Below are positions 1 through 8,947 of a stretch of DNA of 64,000 nucleotides, one piece after another; position 1 is the first letter of the stretch, and every line of letters begins with the position of its first letter. The DNA lies in the NCBI RefSeq assembly GCF_004343725.1, contig NZ_PTQW01000003.1, forward strand, positions 140,687 through 204,686, read 5' to 3'. Source of the stretch: Treponema sp. J25 (GTDB taxonomy: Bacteria > Spirochaetota > Spirochaetia > Treponematales > Breznakiellaceae). A program made the position numbers and the translations under genes. The notes under the pieces were generated by a model, which saw only the letters and a program-made list of their open reading frames with translations, did no database searches and had not been told where the DNA came from.

Positions 1-642
1 CGGTACTATGTAACCCGGGTGAATAAACAGCTTGTTCCAACCCCCCTGGGGCGGATGATTAATGATATGCTCGTGGAATATTTCCCCGATGTGGTGGATG
101 TGGATTTTACCGCTACCATGGAGAGTAAACTTGATATGGTAGAGGAAAATCGCATCCACTGGCCCGACATGATTCGGGAGTTCTATGGGCCCTTTTCCAA
201 AAAAGTGGAGGAGGTCCAGCAAAACCTTGCCTCTTTTAAAGGCTCCCTTGATGAACCCACCGAATATGTCTGTGAAGTCTGTGGAAAACCCATGGTAAAA
301 AAACTGGGGCGTTTTGGGTATTTCCTTGCCTGCTCAGGATTCCCCGAATGTAAGAATACCCGCTCAATTCCCCTGGCAAAATGTCCCCGGCCCGGCTGTG
401 ATGGGGATATTGTGGCTCGAAAATCAAAGGGCCGGCGGGGAAAAGAATTCTATGGCTGTACCCGGTTCCCTGCCTGTGATTTTATTACGTACTATAAACC
501 GCTGCCTATCAATTGTCCTAAGTGTGGCCAATTTTTGGTGGAAAAATACGACAAGAAAAACGGTTCCATAAAGGTGTGTATTAATCCCGCCTGTGATTAT
601 CTCCATACTGCCGAGGAAGAGGCCCATGCAGCAGAACAGTAA
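1..642 (+). CDS. topA: DNA topoisomerase I, C-terminal part (5' end outside window)
   Basis: The reading frame is open to base 1, so this is the 3' end of a longer gene; the GTG at 19 is an internal codon. The visible 213 or so residues begin in the last part of the type IA catalytic core (LVPTPLGRMINDML). They continue into three C4 zinc ribbons with paired cysteines near residues 84-110, 122-153 and 165-189, as in bacterial TopA tails that bind single-stranded DNA. The enzyme relaxes negative supercoils. The 3' end overlaps xerC by 17 bp, implying cotranscription. The TopA call is firm; the catalytic tyrosine lies outside the window. Confidence 0.95.
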   Translation, partial: RYYVTRVNKQLVPTPLGRMINDMLVEYFPDVVDVDFTATMESKLDMVEENRIHWPDMIREFYGPFSKKVEEVQQNLASFKGSLDEPTEYVCEVCGKPMVKKLGRFGYFLACSGFPECKNTRSIPLAKCPRPGCDGDIVARKSKGRRGKEFYGCTRFPACDFITYYKPLPINCPKCGQFLVEKYDKKNGSIKVCINPACDYLHTAEEEAHAAEQ

Positions 643-1678
643 AAGAGTCTCCGCCTATGCGGAACAAAAAAGAGCCCCCCCCATTCCCGATTCTCAGCAC
701 ACGGTGGTAGTTAGGTCGGGCACGCCGCAGGAAGGGGATGTGCAAAGGGATCGCAACGGAACACCGCTCCAGGATCTTCCCTCGAGTGTGGAAGCATACC
801 TTTCGTATCTTGCTTCGGTGCGGAACGTTTCTCCCCGGACTATAGAAGCTTATCGGCAGGACCTTATCCGTTTTATTCAGTATTGTACTGTTATCGGAAA
901 GGCGGTAGAGCAAGTGGAGAGCCGGGAAATTCAGGATTTTGTGGGAACCCTCAGTGCGGAGGGGGCGGCGGCGGTCAGTATCAACAGGGCCCTCTCTTCT
1001 CTCCGGGGCTATTTTCGCTATGTGGTGCGGCACGGATGGCGGCAGGATAACCCCTGTGCTACGATTCGAAACCTCCGGGCACCGAAACAACTCCCTTCGT
1101 TTTTATGGGAAGCCGAGATGGCCCAGTTTGTCCGGACCCCTGAACGGGCGGGAATCCTCTGGCCAGAACGGGATAAGGCCCTGATCCTGGTGATGTATTC
1201 GGGGGGATTACGTATTTCCGAACTGGCTTCCCTCTGTGTGCAAGACCTGGACCCGGACCTTCGGGGAGGTCATGTGATAGGGAAGGGAAACCGGGAACGG
1301 CAATTTTTCCTCTCCGACGAGGCTCGGGAAGCCCTTATGGCCTATCTTCCCCTTCGGGCCAGTCGTATTCCACCGGATACCCGGATCCAGGCCCTGTTCA
1401 TTAGCAGCAAGGGGCGGGGACTTTCTATACCGGGCATCCGCTGGATCATCGATCAATATGCCCGCCGTTCGGGGATTCAGAAACACATCCATCCCCATGC
1501 GCTGCGGCATAGCTTTGCCACCCATCTGGTAAACTCCGGGTGTGACGTTCGGCTGGTACAAGAACTGTTGGGCCATGCGAGTCTTTCTACCACCCAACGG
1601 TACACCCATGTGAATATAGAACACCTAAAGAAGGTGTATTTTAGTGCCCATCCCCATGGGCAGCGAACGAGGAAATGA
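626..1678 (+). CDS. xerC: Tyrosine recombinase XerC/CodV-type
   Basis: A 350-residue site-specific tyrosine recombinase expected to resolve chromosome dimers at dif. The N-terminal SAM-like DNA-binding domain begins near residue 46 ([20 protein letters not shown]). The catalytic set is visible in order: Arg in [12 protein letters not shown], Lys in GKGNRER, His and Arg in [13 protein letters not shown], His in [12 protein letters not shown] and the Tyr of that motif. ATG 626 is preferred, with a purine-rich AGGAAGAGG upstream; an in-frame GTG at 593 would lengthen the overlap with topA. The stop overlaps hslV as ATGA. XerC or CodV fits the topA-hslVU context; XerD cannot be excluded by sequence alone. 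Confidence 0.9.
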   Translation: MQQNSKRVSAYAEQKRAPPIPDSQHTVVVRSGTPQEGDVQRDRNGTPLQDLPSSVEAYLSYLASVRNVSPRTIEAYRQDLIRFIQYCTVIGKAVEQVESREIQDFVGTLSAEGAAAVSINRALSSLRGYFRYVVRHGWRQDNPCATIRNLRAPKQLPSFLWEAEMAQFVRTPERAGILWPERDKALILVMYSGGLRISELASLCVQDLDPDLRGGHVIGKGNRERQFFLSDEAREALMAYLPLRASRIPPDTRIQALFISSKGRGLSIPGIRWIIDQYARRSGIQKHIHPHALRHSFATHLVNSGCDVRLVQELLGHASLSTTQRYTHVNIEHLKKVYFSAHPHGQRTRK

Positions 1679-2214
1679 CTATGAAGATTCGAAGTACGAC
1701 GATATTGGCGGTTCGCCGGGACGGTAAGGTAGCCATGGCCGGCGATGGACAGGTCACGGTGGGTGAAACGGTCATGAAACCCAATGCCCGTAAGGTGCGA
1801 CGCCTTCTTGATGGGAAGGTCCTCTGTGGTTTTGCGGGGGCCACCGCCGATGCTTTTACCCTCTTTGAACGTTTTGAGGTAAAGCTTAAGGAGTATTCGG
1901 GGGATCTGGCCAGGGCTGCGGTGGAACTGGCTAAGGACTGGCGTACCGATCGGGCCCTCCGGCGCCTTGAGGCGATGCTCCTCGTGGCGGATAAACAGAA
2001 GACCCTGCTTATCTCGGGTACGGGCGATGTGATTGAGCCTGCCGAGGCAGCTCTGGCCATCGGTTCGGGGGGGCCCTACGCCTATGCGGCGGCCCTGGCC
2101 TATCTGGATGGAAGCAATCTCTCGGCCCGGGAAATCGCCGAAAAGAGTTTGCGCATCGCCGGTTCTATTTGTATTTATACCAATGATCAGATTGTGGTAG
2201 AGGAGCTTGAGTAA
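1675..2214 (+). CDS. hslV: ATP-dependent protease peptidase subunit HslV (ClpQ)
   Basis: A 179-residue N-terminal-nucleophile threonine protease that forms the double-hexamer chamber of HslUV. The mature enzyme should begin at Thr8 in [10 protein letters not shown], after removal of a seven-residue propeptide (many bacterial HslV lose only the initiator Met). The following [13 protein letters not shown] and KVRRL blocks are family hallmarks. It overlaps xerC by 4 bp (ATGA). The next gene, hslU, starts 4 bp after its stop, so the two are translationally coupled. Confidence 0.96.
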   Translation: MTMKIRSTTILAVRRDGKVAMAGDGQVTVGETVMKPNARKVRRLLDGKVLCGFAGATADAFTLFERFEVKLKEYSGDLARAAVELAKDWRTDRALRRLEAMLLVADKQKTLLISGTGDVIEPAEAALAIGSGGPYAYAAALAYLDGSNLSAREIAEKSLRIAGSICIYTNDQIVVEELE

Positions 2215-2218
2215 CACC

Positions 2219-3748
2219 ATGGAAAGTAACCGATATGGTATACAGGAAGCAGATGGGCGTACCAAAGAAATAAGCTTAGCCCGGAGCCTAACTCCACGGC
2301 AGATTGTAGCGGCCCTGGATACCTACATCGTGGGGCAGCGAAAGGCAAAACGGGCGGTAGCCGTGGCGCTCCGTAATCGGATGCGGCGACTCGAATTGCC
2401 CGAAGATGTGCGGGACGATATTGCGCCTAAGAATATCCTCATGATTGGCCCCACCGGCGTAGGAAAAACAGAAATTGCCCGGCGTCTTGCCAAACTCGCC
2501 GGGGCCCCCTTTGTAAAGGTGGAAGCCACCAAATATACCGAGGTAGGCTACGTCGGGCGGGATGTGGAGTCCATGATCCGGGATCTGATGGCCGCGGGTA
2601 TTCAGATGGTCCGCCAGGAGATGCAGGAACAGGTCCGGGAAGAGGCGGAGAAACGAACTGAGGAGATTCTCCTGGATCTTCTCTTGCCGGGATCGAAGAA
2701 GACAACCAGTTCCCCCGCTAACCCCTTGGGGGCCCTCTTTTCAAGTTTAACCGGAGGAGCAGAGAGAGCATCCCCTTCCGCTCCGGGATCCTTCCTTGTT
2801 TCGGGGACCGAAGGTGAGGCCCCGGGAAGTCCCTTGTTTGGGGGTGAAGAGGGAGTAAATAAGGAAGCCCCCAGCAGGGAAAAACTCCGGGCCATGCTCC
2901 GCCAGGGACTCCTGGAGGATCGCCTGGTGGAGGTCATGGTCCAGCAAAGTCCCCAACTGCCGGCCATGGAAATCCTGGGTGGGGGCAACCTGGAAGATCT
3001 GGAAAATAGCATTACTGGCCTCGTAGGCATGTTCGGGGTAGGCAAGAAAAAGAAAGAACTGCCGATACGACGGGCCCGGGAGGTAATATTCCAGGAAGAG
3101 GTAGAAAAACTCATCGATCGGGACCGGATGATCGAAGAGGCCCGTCGACGGGTGGAACAGATGGGTATCGTTTTCATTGATGAGATTGATAAGATTGCCT
3201 CCCGGGGGGAACGGGTAGGCGGCCCTGATGTGTCCCGCGAAGGGGTGCAACGGGATATTCTTCCCATTGTAGAAGGATCGGTGGTCAATACCCGCTGGGG
3301 GCCGGTGGACACCCGGCATATCCTCTTTATTGGGGCCGGGGCTTTCAATGTGAGTAAACCCTCGGACCTTATCCCCGAATTGCAGGGGCGTTTCCCCCTG
3401 CGGGTAGAGCTGGAGCCCCTGGGAAAAGAGGAGTTCCTCCGGATCCTTACGGAACCTAAAAACGCCCTTACCAAGCAGTACCATGACCTTTTGGCGGTGG
3501 AAGGGGTAGAAATCGAATTTACCCCCGATGCAATAGAACGGATCGCCTCTATTGCTGCCGAGGTGAATAGCAAGCTGGAGAATATTGGGGCCCGCCGGCT
3601 TCATACCATTATGGAGGCCCTCTTAGAGGAACTATCTTTTGAGGCCCCCGATATCGCTCCTGCTCGGGTTCCCATTACAGCAGCCTATGTGGATGAAAAA
3701 CTGCGCCACCTGGTGGTGGATCAGGATGTAGGGCGCTACATTTTGTAG
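2219..3748 (+). CDS. hslU: ATP-dependent protease ATPase subunit HslU (ClpY)
   Basis: A 509-residue AAA+ unfoldase that feeds HslV. Walker A is GPTGVGKT at residues 77-84; Walker B is VFIDEIDKIA. The protein ends in RYIL, the conserved C-terminal tail that docks into HslV. The family is usually about 440-470 residues. The extra length is a Ser/Gly/Pro-rich insertion at roughly residues 159-220 in the I-domain, which gates substrates. ATG 2219 is chosen over the in-frame TTG 2207 because the GAGGAGC ribosome-binding site at 2200-2206 abuts the TTG but is well spaced from the ATG. It is the last gene before the flagellar string. Confidence 0.95.
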   Translation: MESNRYGIQEADGRTKEISLARSLTPRQIVAALDTYIVGQRKAKRAVAVALRNRMRRLELPEDVRDDIAPKNILMIGPTGVGKTEIARRLAKLAGAPFVKVEATKYTEVGYVGRDVESMIRDLMAAGIQMVRQEMQEQVREEAEKRTEEILLDLLLPGSKKTTSSPANPLGALFSSLTGGAERASPSAPGSFLVSGTEGEAPGSPLFGGEEGVNKEAPSREKLRAMLRQGLLEDRLVEVMVQQSPQLPAMEILGGGNLEDLENSITGLVGMFGVGKKKKELPIRRAREVIFQEEVEKLIDRDRMIEEARRRVEQMGIVFIDEIDKIASRGERVGGPDVSREGVQRDILPIVEGSVVNTRWGPVDTRHILFIGAGAFNVSKPSDLIPELQGRFPLRVELEPLGKEEFLRILTEPKNALTKQYHDLLAVEGVEIEFTPDAIERIASIAAEVNSKLENIGARRLHTIMEALLEELSFEAPDIAPARVPITAAYVDEKLRHLVVDQDVGRYIL

Positions 3749-3795
3749 GCCCTGAGAAAGATGCGGAAGTGGTCGGTGGAAGGGAGGACTTATCC

Positions 3796-3855
3796 ATGAA
3801 ACAAAAACCGCCGATGATAAGAGAAGGAGAGGTGGTATATGACCATACAGAATGA
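3796..3855 (+). CDS. Possible 19-residue leader peptide overlapping flgB
   Basis: An ATG at 3796 sits 7 nt after a strong AGGGAGGA (3781-3788). It opens 19 codons that read through the flgB ribosome-binding site and stop at TGA 3853-3855, inside flgB in another frame. This arrangement could couple flgB translation to the leader or expose its ribosome-binding site. The peptide (MKQKPPMIREGEVVYDHTE) resembles nothing I know. It may be chance, but the ribosome-binding site is as good as that of flgB itself. Confidence 0.3.
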   Translation: MKQKPPMIREGEVVYDHTE

Positions 3856-4258
3856 TTTTACCAAGACCGTAGACATCCTCCATCGTGCCATGGATGCAAG
3901 CCTTATCCGACGGGATGTGATAGCCAATAACATCGCCAATGCGGATGTGCCGAATTTTAAACGCACGGTAGTGAATTTTGAAAGCGAACTTAAGCGGGCC
4001 CTGGAAACCGAAAAGCAACGGCCCGCTCTGGAACTCACCCTGACCAACCCCAAGCATATTCCCAATTGGCGGGAACGGGATTACCGGGAGGTCCAGCCCC
4101 GACGGGTCCTGGATTATGTGACCACCGCCAAAAATAACGGCAACAATGTGGATCCCGAAGAAGAGATGATGCTGGCCCTGCAGAATCAGCTTATGTATAC
4201 CCTGATGGCCCAGGCCCAGACTTTCCAGTTTGGACAGATCAATCTGGTGTTGCGTTAG
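3839..4258 (+). CDS. flgB: Flagellar basal-body rod protein FlgB
   Basis: A 139-residue proximal rod subunit of the periplasmic flagellum. The N-terminal rod signature is visible as RRDVIANNIANADVPNFKRTVV at about residues 22-43, and the C-terminal helix ends MALMAQAQTFQFGQINLVLR-like, as in FlgB. The start has GAAGGAGAGG 7-8 nt upstream. It opens the flgBC-fliEFGHIJ operon; flgC begins 10 bp downstream. Confidence 0.95.
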   Translation: MTIQNDFTKTVDILHRAMDASLIRRDVIANNIANADVPNFKRTVVNFESELKRALETEKQRPALELTLTNPKHIPNWRERDYREVQPRRVLDYVTTAKNNGNNVDPEEEMMLALQNQLMYTLMAQAQTFQFGQINLVLR

Positions 4259-4268
4259 GAGGTAAGCG

Positions 4269-4727
4269 ATGGGGCTTTTTAATTCGATTAACATCGCCGC
4301 CAGTGGCATGACCGCCGAACGGCTGCGGTCCGATGTAATCGCCGATAATATTGCCAACGCCAACACCACCCGGACCACCGAAGGGGGACCCTTCCGCCGG
4401 AGTCGGGTTATTCTTCGTCCCCGGGCTCAGCAGCCCTACTGGCGAAGTCCCTTCTTGCCTGACATGATGGACGGGGGTATCGCCAAGGGTGTCCGGGTAG
4501 TGGGTGTAGAAAAGGATACGTCGCCGCCCCGGCTGGTGTACGACCCCACCCATCCGGATGCGATTAAAAGCGGTCCCCGGGCAGGGTATGTGGAGATGCC
4601 CAACGTGAATATCGTTACCGAAATGGTAGATCTTATTGCGGCGTCCCGGGCCTATGAGGCCAATGCGGCTATCGTGAATGGATCAAAAGCCATGTTTATG
4701 AAGGCCCTGGAAATTGGGGGGAGGTAA
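4269..4727 (+). CDS. flgC: Flagellar basal-body rod protein FlgC
   Basis: A 152-residue proximal rod subunit. The N-terminal motif SGMTAERLRSDVIADNIANANTTRT (written here in parts: SGMTAERLR and DVIADNIANA) and the C-terminal VEMPNVNIVTEMVDLIAASR block identify FlgC. Ribosome-binding site TTAGGAGG lies 5-7 nt upstream and includes the flgB stop region. fliE starts 3 bp after its stop. Confidence 0.96.
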   Translation: MGLFNSINIAASGMTAERLRSDVIADNIANANTTRTTEGGPFRRSRVILRPRAQQPYWRSPFLPDMMDGGIAKGVRVVGVEKDTSPPRLVYDPTHPDAIKSGPRAGYVEMPNVNIVTEMVDLIAASRAYEANAAIVNGSKAMFMKALEIGGR

Positions 4728-4730
4728 TAG

Positions 4731-5108
4731 ATGACCATTTATAAGCCCGAACTGGTAACAGGGGATAAGATCCCCATGGTGGTAACCCACCCGAAGCACC
4801 TGGTTCCTAAAACGGGAGAATTCCGGACCAGCGGGACCGCCCTGGCCCAACTGGGAGAAAAGGTTGGAGCAGAGGGGGTGCTCCGCAGCGGGTCCTTTGA
4901 GGATGCCATGCTGAAAGCCCTGGATTCGGTGAATCAGGATCAGATTACCAGTGATCAGCTTATGGTGGACATGGTGACCGATCCCGATTCGGTGGACCCC
5001 CATGACGTGACCATCGCCATGGCAAAGGCGAACCTCTCGTTGAACATCGCTCGAACGGTCTTAGACCGGGTGGTGAAGGGCTGGAAAGAACTGATTAATA
5101 CTCGCTAA
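4731..5108 (+). CDS. fliE: Flagellar hook-basal body protein FliE
   Basis: A 125-residue protein that joins the MS ring to the rod. The C-terminal FliE signature is clear: FEDAMLKALDSVNQDQ, then ITSDQLMVDMVTDPDSVDPHDVTIAMAKANLSLN, ending in a short amphipathic helix. It carries about 25-30 more N-terminal residues than compact FliE proteins. The ribosome-binding site is GGGGGGAGGT, 6 nt before ATG. A 39-bp gap separates it from fliF. Confidence 0.94.
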   Translation: MTIYKPELVTGDKIPMVVTHPKHLVPKTGEFRTSGTALAQLGEKVGAEGVLRSGSFEDAMLKALDSVNQDQITSDQLMVDMVTDPDSVDPHDVTIAMAKANLSLNIARTVLDRVVKGWKELINTR

Positions 5109-5147
5109 GGAAATAGATAAAAGAATCGTTCTTCTGGGGAGGGGAAC

Positions 5148-6854
5148 ATGATGGAGTTTTTTAAAAAGCTTATCGAGCAGCTCAAGACCCTGTGGGGGAA
5201 GTGGACCCTGGTCCAAAAGCTTATCCTCATCGGGATTGTGGTGGCGGCCCTGGTAGGGGTGGCGGTTCTTATCGGTGTTTCGTCGGCCCCTTCGATGGTG
5301 CCCATCATCGATGCGCCGATTCGGGATGAAACCGCCCGGGATCGGATCATTACCCGGCTCAACGAGGAAGGGGTGCGGGTCTCTGTCACGTCCACGGGGG
5401 TTATCATGGTAAGTGATGAAAAGACCGCCCGTCGGATGCGTTCGATCCTGATCCGGGAAGACCTGATTCCCACAGGCACTGATCCCTGGGCAATCTTTGA
5501 CCGGGAACGCTGGACCATCACCGACTTTGAGCGCAATGTGAACCTCCGTCGTTCCATTACCCAGATGGTAACCGAACACATCAAGGCCCTGGACGATGTG
5601 GACGATGCAAACGTAACCATCGTGATGCCCGAACGGCAACTCTTTCAGGCGGATCAAAACCCTGTAACCGCCAGTGTTATCATCACCCCTCGACCGGGAA
5701 GTGATATCACCACGAACCGTAAAAAAATAGAAGGGATTCAGAAGATCCTTAAGTTTGCCGTGGAGGGCCTTAAGGACGAGAACATCGTTATCACCGATCA
5801 GAATGGCCTGGTGCTCAACGATTTTGCCGGCATGGCAGACCTGGATCGGCTCGAAATAACCAAGCGGGAACAGCGGCTGGTGCAATCCCTGGAGGCCCAG
5901 TACCGGGCGGCGGTGCTCAAGGCGCTGCAGCAGATCTATACCCCCGATCGGGTGCGGGACCTGAACATCAAAATAGAAATGGATATGTCGAAAAAATCGA
6001 TCCAGACCGAAGAGTTCTTCCCCATCACCTTGAAACCGGACAATCCCGATACCCCCTACGATGACTCGGAAATTACCCCCTCCATTACCCGGTCCCAGTC
6101 TTCCTCTACCACCAAATGGGAAGGAACCGGTTTTAATCCCGAAGGCCCGGCGGGGGTGGAGGGCCAGACCCCTCCTGCCTTTAAGGACATGTCCAATCTT
6201 TATGGTAAGGTGGAACAGACAACCCTTACCAAGAACGAGGAAATCAATCGGCGCCAGATCCAGGAAGATCGGAGCCCCACGATTAATCGGGTTACCGTTT
6301 CCGTGAATATCGATGGACGCTGGAAGCTAAAATACAACGAAAAGGGAGAGCCCATAATCAACCCCGATAACTCCCTGGCCCGGGAATATATTCCCATCCC
6401 CGAAGAGGAACTGAAGAAGGCCCAGGCCCTGGTCCAGGATGCCATTGGGTACAACCGAGCCCGGGGGGATTCGGTGACGGTCCAGAATATCCAGTTTGAT
6501 CGGACCAAGCAGTTTGCCGAAGAAGATGCGGCCTACCTCAGGCGGCGTCAGTTCCAGACTACTATGGTATTGCTGCTTGCGGGAATCGCCCTCCTTCTGT
6601 TATCATTTATTATATTCCGGATTGTCAGCAGAGAACTGGAGCGCCGGCGACGCCTGCGGGAAGAGGAACTGTCTCGCCAGCATCAGATGATGCGAGAAAG
6701 CGCCCTCCGGCAGGCCGAAGAAGAGGGGGTGGAAGTTTCCATGTCGGTGGAAGAGCGCAAACGGCTTGAACTGCAGGAGAATGCCATCAATATGGCAAAG
6801 GAACACCCCGAAGATGTGGCCCAGCTTATTCGGACCTGGTTGATGGAGGAGTAG
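5148..6854 (+). CDS. fliF: Flagellar MS-ring protein FliF
   Basis: A 568-residue inner-membrane ring protein. TM1 is at about residues 24-45 (LILIGIVVAALVGVAVLIG) and TM2 at about 466-488 (TMVLLLAGIALLLLSFIIF). They enclose the large periplasmic ring-building region. The cytoplasmic tail ends in ENAINMAKEHPEDVAQLIRTW, the segment that binds FliG. The ribosome-binding site GGGGAGGGG precedes tandem ATGs; either is possible. fliG starts 3 bp after the stop, so rotor stoichiometry is probably set by coupled translation. Confidence 0.97.
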   Translation: MMEFFKKLIEQLKTLWGKWTLVQKLILIGIVVAALVGVAVLIGVSSAPSMVPIIDAPIRDETARDRIITRLNEEGVRVSVTSTGVIMVSDEKTARRMRSILIREDLIPTGTDPWAIFDRERWTITDFERNVNLRRSITQMVTEHIKALDDVDDANVTIVMPERQLFQADQNPVTASVIITPRPGSDITTNRKKIEGIQKILKFAVEGLKDENIVITDQNGLVLNDFAGMADLDRLEITKREQRLVQSLEAQYRAAVLKALQQIYTPDRVRDLNIKIEMDMSKKSIQTEEFFPITLKPDNPDTPYDDSEITPSITRSQSSSTTKWEGTGFNPEGPAGVEGQTPPAFKDMSNLYGKVEQTTLTKNEEINRRQIQEDRSPTINRVTVSVNIDGRWKLKYNEKGEPIINPDNSLAREYIPIPEEELKKAQALVQDAIGYNRARGDSVTVQNIQFDRTKQFAEEDAAYLRRRQFQTTMVLLLAGIALLLLSFIIFRIVSRELERRRRLREEELSRQHQMMRESALRQAEEEGVEVSMSVEERKRLELQENAINMAKEHPEDVAQLIRTWLMEE

Positions 6855-6857
6855 GGT

Positions 6858-7964
6858 ATGGCAAAGACAAGTACGCCCACCACAGAACAAACTAAAACGC
6901 CGGCCACCACGACACCTTCCCATACCACTACCCATACGACTACCGGTAAGAAGGGAAAATCCTCCAAGGAATTGACGGGGCGCCAAAAGGCGGCCATATT
7001 CCTGGTTACCATAGGATCGGAAATTTCGGCGGAAATTTTTAAACACCTGCGGGAAGATGAAATAGAAACCCTCACCTTTGAAATCGCCCGCCTTGAAACC
7101 ATAGAGCCGGAACAGAAGGATGCGGTCCTCATGGAGTTCCAGGAACTCATGATGGCCAGCGAATTTATCACCACCGGCGGTATCGACTATGCCCGGGAAC
7201 TGTTGGAAAAATCCCTGGGGAGCCAGAAGGCCATCGAAATTATTAACCGGCTTACCAGCAGCCTCCAGGTGCGACCCTTCGATTTTATCCGGCGTACTGA
7301 TCCCGCCCATCTGCTTAACTTTATTCAGCAAGAGCATCCCCAGACCATTGCCCTTATCCTAGCATACCTGGAACCCAATAAGGCCTCGGTGATCCTTCAG
7401 AGCCTTCCCCACGAGATGCGTAGCGACGTGGCCCGGCGCATCGCTACCATGGACCGTACAAGCCCGGAGGTTTTGCGGGAGGTTGAGCGGGTACTGGAGA
7501 AAAAGCTTTCCACCCTTTCCAGCGAAGACTACACCGCCGCCGGTGGTGTAGAAAGCATCGTGGAAATTCTAAACCTGGTAGATCGTTCTTCTGAAAAGCA
7601 GATTATCGAGGCCCTGGAAGAAGAGGACCCCGAATTGGCCGAGGAAATCAAGAAACGGATGTTCGTTTTCGAAGATATCGTTATGCTGGACGATCGGGCC
7701 ATTCAGAAGGTGCTTCGGGAAGTGGACTCCCAGGAATTGGCCAAGGCCCTCAAGGCAGTGGATACGGAGGTTCAGGACAAGATCTTCCGGAACATGTCCA
7801 AGCGGGCCGCCAGCATGCTCAAGGAAGATATGGAATACATGGGACCGATCCGCTTAAAGGATGTAGAGGAGGCCCAGCAGAAAATCGTTTCTATTATTCG
7901 TCACCTGGAAGATACGGGCGAAATCGTTGTGGCCCGCTCCGGGGAAGACGAACTGGTGGTATAA
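6858..7964 (+). CDS. fliG: Flagellar motor switch protein FliG with threonine-rich N-terminal extension
   Basis: A 368-residue rotor protein that contacts FliF, FliM and the stator. FliG proper starts near residue 40 (TGRQKAAIFLVTIGSEIS) and includes the middle-domain EHPQTIALILAYL block and the charged C-terminal torque helix region (DRAIQKVLREVDSQELAKALK). The first 30 residues are low-complexity, with 15 threonines. No frameshift or alternative ATG explains this tail, and the RBS (GGAGGAGTAGGGT) is placed for the listed ATG. Spirochaetes usually have two fliG genes; the copy in this operon corresponds to FliG2. Confidence 0.96.
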   Translation: MAKTSTPTTEQTKTPATTTPSHTTTHTTTGKKGKSSKELTGRQKAAIFLVTIGSEISAEIFKHLREDEIETLTFEIARLETIEPEQKDAVLMEFQELMMASEFITTGGIDYARELLEKSLGSQKAIEIINRLTSSLQVRPFDFIRRTDPAHLLNFIQQEHPQTIALILAYLEPNKASVILQSLPHEMRSDVARRIATMDRTSPEVLREVERVLEKKLSTLSSEDYTAAGGVESIVEILNLVDRSSEKQIIEALEEEDPELAEEIKKRMFVFEDIVMLDDRAIQKVLREVDSQELAKALKAVDTEVQDKIFRNMSKRAASMLKEDMEYMGPIRLKDVEEAQQKIVSIIRHLEDTGEIVVARSGEDELVV

Positions 7965-7967
7965 GGT

Positions 7968-8930
7968 ATGGCAAAAACCGTATTTCGCCCGACCGAAATC
8001 ATTATCCAGCCCAAGCCGGTGGTGTTAGAACCCTTGCCGGGAACGGGCGCCGGGGGAACTGGTGCTCCGCTTGGCGGAGGGGAAAAGGAAGCTCAACTTG
8101 AATCGGTGGAAGAGGTCTACACCGGTCCCACCGTGGAGGAGCTTCGCCAGGAGGCAGAGGCCTTCCGGGCCCAGTGGGAGCAGGAACGGGAAGCCATGAT
8201 TGCCGCGGCCCGGGCGGAAGCGGAAGCTATTGTTAAAGAAGCAGAACAGGCGGCCTTTCAAGAAGTAAAACGAAAAACTGATCAGGCCCAGTTGATTAAG
8301 CGCCAGGCTGAAGATGAGGCCGCCCGGATTGTGGCGGAGGCGGAACGGAAGATAAAGGACCTGGAGACTCAGATCCGTTCGACCCTTGAAGAGGAACGGA
8401 AGCGGGCCTATCAGGAGGGCTTTGCGGCGGGTAAGGAAGCGGGCTTTGCGGAAGGTAAGGCCGAGGCCCAGCGCCTTGTGGAGCGGCTCCATGTAGTATT
8501 AGAGCGGGCCCAGGAAAAACGGGCCGAGATTCTGGCCGAAACGGAGCAGCAAATCATCGATCTGGTGCTCCTCATCGCCCGGAAGGTGATAAAGGTTATC
8601 AGCGAAAATCAGCGGAACGTGGTAATTTCCAACGTGGTGCAGGCCCTCCGAAAGGTAAAGGGCCGGGGCGATATCATTATTCGGGTGAATCTTGAGGATC
8701 TCAAGGTTACGAGCGAACATATCAAAGAATTTATCCAGCTTATCGAAGGGGTAAAGAATATTCAGGTTGTCGAAGACTCCACGGTAGACCAGGGCGGTTG
8801 TATTATCGAAACTGACTTTGGCGAGATCGATGCCCGCATTGCAAGTCAGCTGGCAGAACTGGAGCAGAAGATTCTCGAACTTTCGCCTATTAAAGCCCGG
8901 GCCCGCACTACCCCGGTGGATGCCCAATAG
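7968..8930 (+). CDS. fliH: Flagellar export ATPase regulator FliH
   Basis: A 320-residue peripheral stalk protein that anchors FliI at the C-ring. It has a variable Gly-rich N-terminus and a long Ala/Glu/Lys coiled coil (about residues 55-145). A GxxxG-type run follows (EGFAAGKEAGFAEGKAEAQ, residues about 148-166). The conserved C-terminal domain contains DSTVDQGGCIIETDFGEIDARI. It is 3 bp from fliG and 17 bp from fliI. Confidence 0.93.
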   Translation: MAKTVFRPTEIIIQPKPVVLEPLPGTGAGGTGAPLGGGEKEAQLESVEEVYTGPTVEELRQEAEAFRAQWEQEREAMIAAARAEAEAIVKEAEQAAFQEVKRKTDQAQLIKRQAEDEAARIVAEAERKIKDLETQIRSTLEEERKRAYQEGFAAGKEAGFAEGKAEAQRLVERLHVVLERAQEKRAEILAETEQQIIDLVLLIARKVIKVISENQRNVVISNVVQALRKVKGRGDIIIRVNLEDLKVTSEHIKEFIQLIEGVKNIQVVEDSTVDQGGCIIETDFGEIDARIASQLAELEQKILELSPIKARARTTPVDAQ

Positions 8931-8947
8931 AACCCCCGAGGTGCTGA

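Noticed and set aside
1477..2265. A 262-codon minus-strand frame across xerC and hslV
   Set aside because: It is a shadow of two conserved genes on the other strand.
3810..3830. GCCGATGA upstream of flgB, resembling a sigma-28 -10 box
   Set aside because: No TAAA-type -35 is found at the proper distance, and the site falls inside the short leader frame.
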